A DNA stretch of 64,000 bases from SKPH01 sp051748565 (GTDB lineage: Bacteria > Bacillota > Dethiobacteria > DTU022): positions 9,894-73,893 of the forward strand of contig JBNJHN010000003.1 in NCBI GenBank assembly GCA_051748565.1, read 5' to 3'. A program made the translations under genes and the position numbers. This document shows positions 44,250 through 52,553 of the stretch, one piece after another. The stretch's first letter is position 1, and every line of letters starts with the position of its first letter. A model generated the notes under the pieces. That model was given only the letters and a program-made list of their open reading frames with translations. It was not told the DNA's origin and made no database searches.

Positions 44250-45554
44250 ATGAATATAATGGCTTTTTTTGAGCAAAAATGGGAAACCATGCCTCAGGAT
44301 GAATTGCAGGAAATACAGTTGGATAAGTTTAAAAAGCAAGCCCGGCTTGTTTATGGAAACCAGTTTATTAAAGAACGCTTTGATCAAGCCGGGTTACATC
44401 CCGGCGAAGTCAAGGATTGGGAGGATATCAGGAAGGTGCCTTTTATGACCAAGGACGACCTGCGTGAGAATTATCCTACCGGTCTTGTTTCCGGGGACTG
44501 GAACGATGTTTACCGTGTGCATATGACCTCTGGAACTACAGGGGTGCCAACCCCAATGGTTTATAGCAAGAATGATCTCCATGTCTGGGCCAGGTGCATG
44601 GCACGAAACTTTGTTGGGGGTGGATTGCGCAAAGAAGATGTTGTCCAACAGGCACACGGGCTGGGGCTTTTCACCGGTGGATTTGGTTTTCATTACGGGC
44701 TTGAACTGGTCGGAGCTAAAGTTATCCCTACCGGAGCAGGTGGTACCGAGAGACAGCTGCGGTTAATGCAGGAATGGGGGACAACTGTATTTACCGGAAC
44801 TCCTTCTTATGCAGCTTATATGGCCGAATTTGCCTTGGAACACGGGATCGATCCGGTGAAAGATTTGAAACTACGGCTCGGTTTTCATGGTGGAGAACCT
44901 TGTTCTGACGAGCTTATGGATAGAATTAATTCTCGTCTCGGCTACAAAGCTCATGGTGGAGGAATGAGGCGCTGCTATGGATTGACCGAAATGGGTGGGC
45001 CGATTGCCATGGATTGTGAAAACGGAAGCGGAATACATATCTGGGCCGATCATTACCTGGCGGAAGTGCTTGATCCGGAAACACATGAAAATGTGGAAAA
45101 GGGGCGGCCGGGAGAACTGGTTATCAGCAATCTTAGTTTCGAGGTGATGCCCTTACTGCGTTACCGTACCGGCGATAATGTCGTGATCAGCACCGATACC
45201 TGTGAATGCGGCCGAACCCATCCGCGAATTGTTCAATTTGTCGGGCGGTTGGATGACATGATTTTAGTCAGCGGAACAAATGTATATCCAAGTCAGGTTG
45301 AACATATTTTATTGAATCATAGCGAACTTAGTGAAAACTGGCAGCTTGTAGTGGGCGATAAAAAGGGGTTACACACACTGAAAATTGAAATTGAACCTGT
45401 AGCCGGAGTTCATATCGATGAGCAATTCTTAGCATCAGTGGAAAAAGAGCTTCACCAGTGCCTTGCCATAAAGTGCCCGATTGTGATTCAACCCCTGGGC
45501 AGCCTGCCCAGGTTTGAAGGAAAAGCAGTTCGGGTTATAGATCAGCGTACTTAA
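44250..45554 (+). CDS. Phenylacetate-CoA ligase family protein (PaaK-like)
   Basis: A 434-residue adenylating enzyme of the PaaK group, shorter than the other two ligases. Motifs are HMTSGTTGVPTPMVYS, CYGLTEMGGPIAMDCE, LRYRTGDNVVI, a CECGRTHPRI zinc-type segment and the hinge GRLDDMILVSGTNVYPSQ. It would activate phenylacetate or a related aryl acid to the CoA thioester. It fits IorAB, which makes arylacetyl-CoA from arylpyruvate, and fits an aromatic degrader in general; the real acid is unknown. ATG 44250 lies only three bases after AGGAGG, so ATG 44259 may be the true start. It ends exactly where the repeat element at 45555 begins. Confidence 0.88.
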   Translation: MNIMAFFEQKWETMPQDELQEIQLDKFKKQARLVYGNQFIKERFDQAGLHPGEVKDWEDIRKVPFMTKDDLRENYPTGLVSGDWNDVYRVHMTSGTTGVPTPMVYSKNDLHVWARCMARNFVGGGLRKEDVVQQAHGLGLFTGGFGFHYGLELVGAKVIPTGAGGTERQLRLMQEWGTTVFTGTPSYAAYMAEFALEHGIDPVKDLKLRLGFHGGEPCSDELMDRINSRLGYKAHGGGMRRCYGLTEMGGPIAMDCENGSGIHIWADHYLAEVLDPETHENVEKGRPGELVISNLSFEVMPLLRYRTGDNVVISTDTCECGRTHPRIVQFVGRLDDMILVSGTNVYPSQVEHILLNHSELSENWQLVVGDKKGLHTLKIEIEPVAGVHIDEQFLASVEKELHQCLAIKCPIVIQPLGSLPRFEGKAVRVIDQRT

Positions 45555-45650
45555 CCGAAGGTGTTAGCCCTGTTTTCACTCTTTTTTAATCTCGAATCCA
45601 TGCTTTTAAGGGATATTTTTATTGGTTTGCATTGGGTAAGCTTAAAGTAA
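45555..45650 (+). promoter_or_regulatory. Conserved intergenic element, copy 3 (upstream of DUF35-bamA operon)
   Basis: This copy contains CCGAAGGTGTTAGC, TTTCACTCTTTTTT, CCATGCTTTTAAGGGAT and GTAAGCTTAAAGTAA. It starts directly after the ligase stop and ends 146 bases before the DUF35 start. It is the best match to the copy at 28619, sharing all blocks at almost the same spacing. Confidence 0.6.
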
Positions 45651-45796
45651 ATGTCGATAGAGCCCGAAAAATTCTATAATACCCGCAGTTTTATTGAAAA
45701 AGGTTTTTTTCTTTGTATGAAGAAATATTTAAGCACTTTGTTTGCAATCAATCCATGATATTTTCAAAAATGATCTGTTCCGGGGAGGGTGATAGA

Positions 45797-46210
45797 ATGG
45801 GTTTTGAAAAGTTTGGAAGGGTTAGCTTTACTTCGCAGACTAAGGCGGGGCCTTTTGTTGATTACCTGGAAAAAGAGGGACTTTACGCCACTAAATGCCG
45901 TGTTTGTGAGCGCACTTTTTTTCCTCCCAGGGCAGATTGTGCCTCCTGCATGAGTAGTGATATGGCCTGGCTTAAAGTTCAAGGTAACGGTAAACTGCTC
46001 AGCTTTACCAGGGCCTGTTTTGGCCCGACCGGATTCGAAGAAGATGTTCCTTATGTGCTCGCGGTAGCCGATTTCAATAAGTTAAAAGTATTTGGAAGGT
46101 TCAACGAAGATTTCCCTGAAGATCAACTGAGTATTGGTATGGAGGTTAAAGTACAAACCATTTCCCTGCCAGATGGCCAGATAAGTTATGAATTTAAACC
46201 GGCGCAATAA
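45797..46210 (+). CDS. DUF35 OB-fold / zinc-ribbon acyl-CoA-associated protein
   Basis: A 137-residue protein with an N-terminal rubredoxin-like zinc ribbon, C-x2-C in TKCRVCERTFFPP and C-x2-C in DCASCMS, followed by an OB-fold with the usual GNGKLLSFTRAC segment. DUF35 proteins bind acyl-CoA and partner SCPx-like thiolases, as BbsA does in benzylsuccinate beta-oxidation. Here no thiolase is adjacent; the candidate partner is the one at 30410 or 21167. ATG 45797 follows GGGGAGGG; the longer frame from 45713 has no ribosome site. It stands before bamA and probably shares its transcript. Confidence 0.87.
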   Translation: MGFEKFGRVSFTSQTKAGPFVDYLEKEGLYATKCRVCERTFFPPRADCASCMSSDMAWLKVQGNGKLLSFTRACFGPTGFEEDVPYVLAVADFNKLKVFGRFNEDFPEDQLSIGMEVKVQTISLPDGQISYEFKPAQ

Positions 46211-46255
46211 TTTTAGTTGATTTCCGACCTAACTTAAATGTAAAGGTAAGCGCCG

Positions 46256-46322
46256 GAACCAAGGGGGGTGTGGAACAACGAGCGAGTTGTAACCGGGATA
46301 TAAGCCCGGGAAATGCAGGTTC
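46256..46322 (+). ncRNA. Candidate structured RNA leader upstream of bamA
   Basis: Three nested or adjacent stems can form: GAACC 46256-46260 with GGTTC 46318-46322, ACAAC 46275-46279 with GTTGT 46286-46290, and CCGGG 46293-46297 with CCCGG 46305-46309. The layout is a three-way junction of about 67 bases, with a G-run GGGGGG in the first joining segment. It ends 58 bases before the bamA start. I do not recognise a known riboswitch class. Confidence 0.4.
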
Positions 46323-46380
46323 AGTTTATAAAAGATTATAAAATTTAAGTCTATTTTTCTATTCTGGAAGGAGGATTAGT

Positions 46381-47511
46381 ATGGATTTAAATAAGTGGCC
46401 CCGACAGGAAGGCCCGGTTGACCACATGCTTTATGGTGAAGAACATTTTGGTACAGAGCCTCCCTGTGTATTGTACGAAAAAAAGCCTGTGCTGGATCCT
46501 GAAGGTAAAGAAGTGGAAGGGCTTAACTCAGCCTGGGTAATTTTAAATAACCCCAGTCAGTATAATTCTTATACCACAGAAATGGTTAAAGGAGTTATCG
46601 CCGGGATGCACAAGGCAGCCATGGATCGTTCCGTGGTTGCAGTAGTATTTACTGCTGTTGGTGACAAAGCTTTTTGTACCGGCGGGAATACCAAGGAATA
46701 CGCTGAATACTACAGTGGAAACCCCACCGAATACGGTTATTACATGGATCTTTTTAACGGGATGGTCGATTCAATCCTGATGTGTAAAAAACCGGTAATC
46801 TGCCGTGTAAACGGAATGAGGGTTGCAGGCGGACAGGAGATCGGTATGGCCTGCGACCTTACCATTGCATCAGACCTGGCAATTTTCGGCCAGGCCGGGC
46901 CCAAGCATGGTTCTGCACCTGTTGGCGGCTCCACCGATTTTCTTCCCCTTTACCTGTCTATGGAGCAGGCCATGTGGAGCTGTATCTCCTGCGAAATGTG
47001 GAGTGCCTATAAGATGCAACGCGAAGGCCTTATTTCAAAGGCAGTACCTGTTCTCAAGGTTGATGGGAAGATTGTCCGCAACCCTCTGATTATTACCGAT
47101 AAGTATGTTGATAACGGAGAAATAGTTTATGGCGAATCGGTCAGAGGTGAAGCGGCTGCCAAGGCTAAAGAATTGCTAAAGTCCTCTGAAACTGACTTCT
47201 CTTTGCTCGACAACGAAATTGACAAGGTCCTCTGGACCCTGACCAACCTGTTCCCCAACTGCCTGATGATGTCTATCGACGGGATTCGTCAGAAGAAGAA
47301 GTTTTTCTGGGATCAGGCTAAGCTGCCCAGCCGTCACTGGCTCTCTGCCAACATGCAGACGGAAGCCTACCTGGGCTTTAACGCTTTTAATACCAAGAGA
47401 CTTAGAGGAAAAGATACTATTGACTTTATCAAGTACCGCCAACTTCTTGCCGAAGCCAGTCCTTTCGACCAGGAACTGATCGATGCTGTTATGGGTGAGC
47501 GGCTTGAATAA
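46381..47511 (+). CDS. bamA: 6-oxocyclohex-1-ene-1-carbonyl-CoA hydrolase BamA
   Basis: A 376-residue crotonase-superfamily enzyme that hydrolyses the ring of 6-oxocyclohex-1-ene-1-carbonyl-CoA to 3-hydroxypimeloyl-CoA, the ring-opening step. The protein is longer than ordinary crotonases, as BamA is. Recognisable segments are AFCTGGNTKEYAEYYSGNP, RVNGMRVAGGQEIGMACDLT and GQAGPKHGSAPVGGSTDFLP, which are strongly conserved in this marker enzyme. A GGAAGGAGG site lies just before ATG 46381. It sits with the hydratase and dehydrogenase that make its substrate. I know of no other family with this combination of blocks, so confidence is high. Confidence 0.95.
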   Translation: MDLNKWPRQEGPVDHMLYGEEHFGTEPPCVLYEKKPVLDPEGKEVEGLNSAWVILNNPSQYNSYTTEMVKGVIAGMHKAAMDRSVVAVVFTAVGDKAFCTGGNTKEYAEYYSGNPTEYGYYMDLFNGMVDSILMCKKPVICRVNGMRVAGGQEIGMACDLTIASDLAIFGQAGPKHGSAPVGGSTDFLPLYLSMEQAMWSCISCEMWSAYKMQREGLISKAVPVLKVDGKIVRNPLIITDKYVDNGEIVYGESVRGEAAAKAKELLKSSETDFSLLDNEIDKVLWTLTNLFPNCLMMSIDGIRQKKKFFWDQAKLPSRHWLSANMQTEAYLGFNAFNTKRLRGKDTIDFIKYRQLLAEASPFDQELIDAVMGERLE

Positions 47512-47547
47512 ACAGTGATTTCAGGATCAGGGTAACTATGAAAATAT

Positions 47548-47662
47548 ATGGTCGGTGTTCTCTGCCTTGCATTTAATACGGTATTATGCATCAGACAGAT
47601 GACGAAACAATGAGGACATGACGCAGGTTTTCAATTAAAGAACAATTGGGAATGCCGACCAT
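47548..47662 (+). ncRNA. Candidate structured RNA between bamA and the dienoyl-CoA hydratase
   Basis: ATGGTCGGTGTTC at 47548-47560 pairs with GAATGCCGACCAT at 47650-47662 over 13 base pairs (two of them G-U). Inside, TCTG, TGCAT and TAATAC pair with GTATTA, ATGCA and CAGA to form a strong hairpin, 47561-47595. The remaining loop has a weaker repeat, CAATT with AATTG. The structure fills most of the 191-base gap; the hydratase start is 40 bases downstream. Confidence 0.5.
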
Positions 47663-47702
47663 GTTTTCCTCCCAGCAGGTCAAAAAAATGGGGTGATTTG
47701 TT

Positions 47703-48467
47703 TTGGCTTATGAATTTTTAAAAACTAAAAGCGAAGCCGGGGTAGTAACTATTATCCTGGACCGGCCTCCCCTGAATGTATTAAATATAGAGATGATGGA
47801 AGAGTTAATAGTCGCTTTGAAATGGGCCGATGAGCAGCCCGAATCCCTGCTGGCAATAACAGGTGAAGGTAAAGCCTTTTCTGCCGGTGTTGATATCGCC
47901 GACCATACCCCGGATAAAGTTGACATGATGATCGATGTATTCGACCGTCTTTTCCTAACCATGTCCGAAATCAAGAAACCGATTGTTGCCATTGTTAACG
48001 GAGCTGCTCTCGGGGGCGGCTATGAGATTGTTTTATTCTGTGACCTGGTAGTGACTTCCGATAAGGCTAAGCTGGGCCAGCCGGAAACAAAAGTGGGAGT
48101 TTTCCCGCCGATTGCCTGTTACATTTTGCCCAATCTTGTCTCCTGGCCTTTGGCCATGGAAATAATCTTAAGTGGTGACATATTTGATGCGGCTCGGGCT
48201 GAGGAGATCGGCCTTGTAAACAAAGTAATCCCCGCAGAAGACTTTGACCAAGGAGTAGAAGAATTTCTGAAACGGTTTTCCGAAATGAGCCCTGCTGTTC
48301 TGGCATTGGCTAAAAAAGCGGCAAAAGCAGGTGTCGGTAAAGATTTTTCGGAAGGTATCGAAGCAATTGACTGGATCTACCTTAATGAGCTTATGAAGAC
48401 CGATGATGCTGTCGAGGGCCTGCAGGCATTTATGGAAAAGAGAAAACCGGTTTGGCGGGGAAAATAA
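47703..48467 (+). CDS. bamR: Cyclohexa-1,5-diene-1-carbonyl-CoA hydratase
   Basis: A 254-residue crotonase-family enzyme that adds water to the dienoyl-CoA formed by BamB-I, giving 6-hydroxycyclohex-1-ene-1-carbonyl-CoA. The oxyanion-hole segments are AFSAGVDIADH and GAALGGGYEIVLFCDLV; the active-site segment GQPETKVGVFPPIACYILP differs from short-chain crotonases and resembles the ring hydratases, with FPP rather than IPG. TTG 47703 follows GGGGTG. The position between bamA and the 6-hydroxy dehydrogenase supports this over an ordinary enoyl-CoA hydratase. Confidence 0.88.
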   Translation: MAYEFLKTKSEAGVVTIILDRPPLNVLNIEMMEELIVALKWADEQPESLLAITGEGKAFSAGVDIADHTPDKVDMMIDVFDRLFLTMSEIKKPIVAIVNGAALGGGYEIVLFCDLVVTSDKAKLGQPETKVGVFPPIACYILPNLVSWPLAMEIILSGDIFDAARAEEIGLVNKVIPAEDFDQGVEEFLKRFSEMSPAVLALAKKAAKAGVGKDFSEGIEAIDWIYLNELMKTDDAVEGLQAFMEKRKPVWRGK

Positions 48468-48491
48468 TATTCTCAAAGGAGGTTTTACCTC

Positions 48492-49559
48492 ATGAGTGTA
48501 CCGTCAAAAATTGAAACATGGCAGATGGCGGAACCTAAAAAACTTGTTCGGACCAGTATCGATGTGCCGGAACTGAAACCCGGAGAAGTCCTGGTTGAGG
48601 TTGCCGGCTGTGGAGTTTGTCATACCGATGTCGGCTATTTTTATGATGGGGTACCAACCGTCAGCGATCCACCGCTGACATTGGGACACGAAATAAGCGG
48701 GCGCGTTGTGGCCGGTGATGAGGAATTGATCGGCAAGGAGGTTATTATACCCGCGGTTATGCCCTGCAATAGTTGCGATATTTGTGCAGAAGGCCGTGGA
48801 AACCGCTGCCTTAAACAAAAAATGCCTGGTAACAGCATGGGCACATACGGTGGTTTTGCCAGCCACATACCGGTGCCTGCTGATGATCTATGCGTGATTG
48901 AAGATCGTAAAGGCATGGATTTGGAATATTTTTCGGTAGTGGCTGATGCGATTACCTCTCCCTATCAGGCCGCTAAAAGGGCTGATATTAAACCCGGTGA
49001 CAGAGTTGTGGTTGTTGGCGCAACAGGTGGTATTGGCGTCTATATGACCCAGATTGCCGCCGCCCTTGGAGCTGAAGCCGTTATAGCTATTGCAAGAAAT
49101 AAAGAAAAACTTGATAGATCATTAGAATTTGGTGCTACTCATGCTATCAGCACGCTTGACCAGAGCGTAAAAGATGTCCGCGATGCCTATAGGGCTTATT
49201 GCAAAGAAAATCGCCTGCCCGGTCACGGTTGGAAGATTTTTGAGTGCACCGGTAGTAAGATGGGCCAGGAAATCGGGCTTGAACTGCTTTCTTTCACCGG
49301 AAAACTTCTGGTGGTTGGTTTCGGAATGCAGAAGGTGGAGTACATGCTTTCCCGCTTGATGGCTTTTGATGCAGAAATTATCGGGACCTGGGGCTGCTTG
49401 CCAAAATATTACAAGGAAGTATTACAAATGGTTCTTGACGATAAATTACAGATCAAACCCTTCGTAGAACTGCGGCCCATGAGTCGGATCGAAGAATCAT
49501 TTGAACAATCACATGCCGGAAAACTGATGCAAAGAGTGGTGCTTACTCCTGATTTTTAG
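48492..49559 (+). CDS. bamQ: 6-hydroxycyclohex-1-ene-1-carbonyl-CoA dehydrogenase
   Basis: A 355-residue zinc-type medium-chain dehydrogenase that would oxidise the 6-hydroxy ring intermediate to the 6-oxo compound with NAD+, supplying BamA. Catalytic zinc ligands are C and H in CGVCHTDVGYF and GHEISG, and the structural zinc group is CNSCDICAEGRGNRC. The nucleotide-binding motif is VVVGATGGIGVYMTQIA. It follows the hydratase by 24 bases with AAAGGAGG before ATG 48492. Adjacent bamA and hydratase genes make the ring dehydrogenase the best reading among zinc alcohol dehydrogenases. Confidence 0.9.
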   Translation: MSVPSKIETWQMAEPKKLVRTSIDVPELKPGEVLVEVAGCGVCHTDVGYFYDGVPTVSDPPLTLGHEISGRVVAGDEELIGKEVIIPAVMPCNSCDICAEGRGNRCLKQKMPGNSMGTYGGFASHIPVPADDLCVIEDRKGMDLEYFSVVADAITSPYQAAKRADIKPGDRVVVVGATGGIGVYMTQIAAALGAEAVIAIARNKEKLDRSLEFGATHAISTLDQSVKDVRDAYRAYCKENRLPGHGWKIFECTGSKMGQEIGLELLSFTGKLLVVGFGMQKVEYMLSRLMAFDAEIIGTWGCLPKYYKEVLQMVLDDKLQIKPFVELRPMSRIEESFEQSHAGKLMQRVVLTPDF

Positions 49560-49652
49560 AAAAAAAAATGCTAATATCCGGGACTCTAGGTCGAGGTTTT
49601 CCTGAAAATGTATATTACCCGGATTGCAAGTTATTCCCTCTGAGAAGATTAT

Positions 49653-49693
49653 CCCCCTCCCCGCCTGAAGGTGAGGTCCGGGGCGGGGGTTTC
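49653..49693 (+). terminator. Terminator after the bamA operon
   Basis: CCCCCTCCCCG pairs with CGGGGCGGGGG (one mismatch), followed by a T/C-rich tail. It lies about 95 bases after the dehydrogenase stop. The remainder of the 49560-49896 gap shows no gene. Confidence 0.7.
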
Positions 49694-49896
49694 TTCTTCT
49701 CTCTTTTTCCGAAGGGTCAGTTTGGGTGCGGATGAAGAAAGTTTTGGGGGAGGCTGATACAGTGGAATATTTAATTATAGAAAACAACGCTTGATTTTAA
49801 ACCGAACCATAAATATTTAGTATAACCGTAAAAATATTTTTTTATTTGATATGCTGATATCCTATATTGAGCCTGTCAATGAGGAGAATAGAAACA

Positions 49897-51141
49897 TTGA
49901 TAAAACGGTTTTTATCAAATGAGGGTAAATCAGGCATTCATTACGGTTATGTGATCATAAGCATGGGAACCATGGTCGTGGCGGGTTCCCTTGGTTTTGC
50001 CCGCTTTGGTTATACCATGATCCTGCCGGTCATGCAGCGCAGCCTGGGTTTGAGTTTAACTGAGATGGGTCTGTTGGCTACCGGAAACATGATCGGATAT
50101 CTGTTTTTTTCATTAATCGGAGGGATGCTGGCCAGTAAATACGGTCCAAAACTTGTCATTACGCTATCTTTGTTTGTGGTAGGATTGGCCATGATCGGCA
50201 CCGGTTTAGCCCAGGGTTTTGCCCTGGCGCTCTTCATGCGCATAATCACCGGTTTGGGAAGTGGTGGCAGTAATGTCCCGGTTATGGGTATTGCCTCTTC
50301 ATGGTTTGCACCGCGGAAAAGAGGTATGGCTACCGGTATTATGGTAGGGGGAAGCGGGATTGGCCTTGTATTGGTTGGATTAGTGCTTCCGAGAATTTTT
50401 GCTTATTACGGAGAAATGGGCTGGCGCGTTGGCTGGTACCTGCTCGGCGGTTTGGTTATTATCATTGGTTTTATGGCCTTAAAATTTCTTGTCAATCGGC
50501 CTGCTGACCTGGGTTTGTGCCCAGTTGGCGGTGAGGAAGCGATTAAGGGGCAGAACGGTGTATCATCTTTGCAGTGGTCACTGGTTTACCGCTCAAAAAC
50601 TATCTGGCACCTGGCTTCCATCTACTTCCTTTTTGGCTTCTCATACATAATTTATGCTACTTTTTTTGCCTCTTTTCTGGTCGATGAACGTGGTTTACTG
50701 GAGACCACAGCCGGTAGTTTGTGGGCTTTGATCGGAGTGCTCAGTATTTTCAGCGGTCTGCCCTGGGGACTTATCTCAGATCGCTTTGGTCGAAGAACCG
50801 GCCTGGTTGCTATTTTTTTATTACAATTTGCTTCTTTTTTAATCTTCTCACTTACTGCTAATTTCAGTGGTTACTTAATCTCAGCAGTTCTTTTCGGCTT
50901 AACAGCATGGAGTATCCCCGGTGTTATGGCTGCCAGTGTAGGAGATCATTTGGGGAGCAGGCTGGCTCCGGCTGCCCTGGGAATTATAACCCTTGTTTTC
51001 GGGGCGGGGCAGGCTTTGGGCCCTGCTATTTCCGGTTATCTTGCAGACCTTACTTCTTCTTTTTCTCTTGCTTTTCTTCTAGCCGCCTGCGCTGCACTGC
51101 TCGGAGCGATTTCTTCATTATTTTTAAAATTACACTCATAA
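49897..51141 (+). CDS. MFS transporter
   Basis: A membrane carrier of about 414 residues with 12 predicted helices. The first-half loop is GGMLASKYGPKLVI and the second-half loop is GLISDRFGRRTGLV, the usual MFS signatures. Relatives include YbfB-like and aromatic-acid carriers; its position directly downstream of the bamA operon makes an aromatic-acid uptake role possible. The start is unsure: TTG 49897 lies nine bases after AGGAGA, while ATG 49879 and TTG 49867 add residues without a ribosome site. Confidence 0.83.
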   Translation: MIKRFLSNEGKSGIHYGYVIISMGTMVVAGSLGFARFGYTMILPVMQRSLGLSLTEMGLLATGNMIGYLFFSLIGGMLASKYGPKLVITLSLFVVGLAMIGTGLAQGFALALFMRIITGLGSGGSNVPVMGIASSWFAPRKRGMATGIMVGGSGIGLVLVGLVLPRIFAYYGEMGWRVGWYLLGGLVIIIGFMALKFLVNRPADLGLCPVGGEEAIKGQNGVSSLQWSLVYRSKTIWHLASIYFLFGFSYIIYATFFASFLVDERGLLETTAGSLWALIGVLSIFSGLPWGLISDRFGRRTGLVAIFLLQFASFLIFSLTANFSGYLISAVLFGLTAWSIPGVMAASVGDHLGSRLAPAALGIITLVFGAGQALGPAISGYLADLTSSFSLAFLLAACAALLGAISSLFLKLHS

Positions 51142-51266
51142 ACCCGGATGAAGGTAATCGGCAGCCGGTGTGGAAATAATTTATCAGTATTTAGATAGTA
51201 CTTATAGCCATGTGGTTTTTTATCGCAGTAGTATATGCTTGAATGGTTGCGAAGGAGGGATGAACT

Positions 51267-52235
51267 GTGACAGATAAAAATAAGAATCAGGAGCATGCCT
51301 GTATCACAGAGGAAGCAATATTGGCGGCCTATCGAAAGAAACTTCCTCTGGTATTAGAAAAAATTATCGAGAGTTGCAACGTACAAAATTGCAGCAGTCA
51401 CATCGATTATGAGCCGATACCATCTAAAGAATCTGTTGTTAAAATAATCGATAAATTATTGGAAATAATTTTCCCGGGCTTTTTTAACCCCGAGAAACTG
51501 GATCCCATAAATCTGAATTTCCACATCGGTCAGAGTGTAACCCAGCTTTACAGCATGATGGCCGAACAGGTTGTTAGCAGTATCCGGCATGACTGTATGC
51601 GCTATAATCTGACCTGCAGGGAGTGTATTGAAAATGGATATGATATTACACTAAAAGTATTGGAAAAGATTCCTGAAATTCGCCATACACTGACAACTGA
51701 TGTTCAAGCTGCATATGACGGAGATCCTGCTGCCAGGAGCTATGATGAAATAATTTTCAGCTATCCGGGAATATATGCCATTACAATATACAGGGTGGCG
51801 CATTTGCTCTATCGGTTTGATGTGCCTCTTTTACCGAGAATTATGACTGAATACGCTCACAGCCAGGCGGGTATTGATATCCATCCGGGTGCAGTGATTG
51901 GTGAACGTTTTGTGATAGACCATGGAACAGGAGTTGTAATTGGCGAAACGGCTACCATTGGTAAGGATGTCCGCATTTATCAGGGGGTTACTTTAGGCGC
52001 TCTTTCGCTGCCCCGAGGTGCCGGTGGAAAGCTTCGCGGCCAAAAGCGGCACCCTGATATTGAAGATAATGTGATTATTTATTCAGGGGCAACAATACTT
52101 GGAGGAAATACAACCATTGGAGCGAGATCTGTAATTGGTGGTAATGTTTGGATCACCGAATCAGTTCCACCTGATACACAGGTGATAATGGAAGAGCCGC
52201 AGCTGGTATACAAAAAAGGCCGGGGAAAATATTGA
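51267..52235 (+). CDS. cysE: Serine O-acetyltransferase
   Basis: A 322-residue enzyme that makes O-acetylserine for cysteine synthesis. The C-terminal half is a hexapeptide-repeat beta-helix with DIHPGAVIGERFVIDHGTGV and the serine acetyltransferase block TLGALSLPRGAGGKLRGQKR; the histidine of DHGTG is catalytic. The N-terminal 150 residues form a helical domain longer than in enteric CysE, as in the EpsC/SatA-like proteins of Bacillota. GTG 51267 follows GAAGGAGGGA. A cysteine supply fits the high demand for Fe-S proteins, which is inference. Confidence 0.9.
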   Translation: MTDKNKNQEHACITEEAILAAYRKKLPLVLEKIIESCNVQNCSSHIDYEPIPSKESVVKIIDKLLEIIFPGFFNPEKLDPINLNFHIGQSVTQLYSMMAEQVVSSIRHDCMRYNLTCRECIENGYDITLKVLEKIPEIRHTLTTDVQAAYDGDPAARSYDEIIFSYPGIYAITIYRVAHLLYRFDVPLLPRIMTEYAHSQAGIDIHPGAVIGERFVIDHGTGVVIGETATIGKDVRIYQGVTLGALSLPRGAGGKLRGQKRHPDIEDNVIIYSGATILGGNTTIGARSVIGGNVWITESVPPDTQVIMEEPQLVYKKGRGKY

Positions 52236-52293
52236 TGGTATTTTCATCAGCATTGTTCAAACTTTATATTAATGAAAGGAGGATTGATTTTTG

Positions 52294-52485
52294 ATGTGTA
52301 TGGTTACAGTTTATAAAAATTGCTTGAACGAGGAAAATAAAGTAGCTGAAAAAGTGACAAGGTACGCCTTGGATCTGCTATCAAAGAAGCTTACAGTTTA
52401 TCCCATGCTGGAAGAACCGAGAGAGTTTGATATTACCAGGGGAGTTAGCTGGGACGAAAGTAACGATTCGATGATTATTGAATAA
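52294..52485 (+). CDS. CooT-family small nickel-binding protein
   Basis: A 63-residue protein that starts MCMVTVYK, the N-terminal MC motif of CooT-type proteins, in which the second-residue cysteine binds Ni(II). The remaining sequence, with DLLSKKLTVYPMLEEPREFD, fits the small all-beta family. I choose ATG 52294 over TTG 52291 so that cysteine is residue 2. AAAGGAGG lies before it. The function in the absence of a CO dehydrogenase in view is unknown. Confidence 0.75.
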   Translation: MCMVTVYKNCLNEENKVAEKVTRYALDLLSKKLTVYPMLEEPREFDITRGVSWDESNDSMIIE

Positions 52486-52553
52486 CCAGACTATATTTAC
52501 GATTTATTAAATTTTTGCTGGAGTTATAAGTGAGATTTAAGAGAGCAATCTAA

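Noticed and set aside
28619..45650. The repeated element as an insertion-sequence or MITE relic
   Set aside because: The copies lack terminal inverted repeats and target duplications, all have the same orientation toward a downstream operon, and the similarity is in blocks rather than end to end.
46261..46300. Short frame starting GTG TGG after the GGGGGG run upstream of bamA
   Set aside because: Only 11 codons with no spacing between the G-run and the GTG; the RNA-stem reading explains the sequence better.
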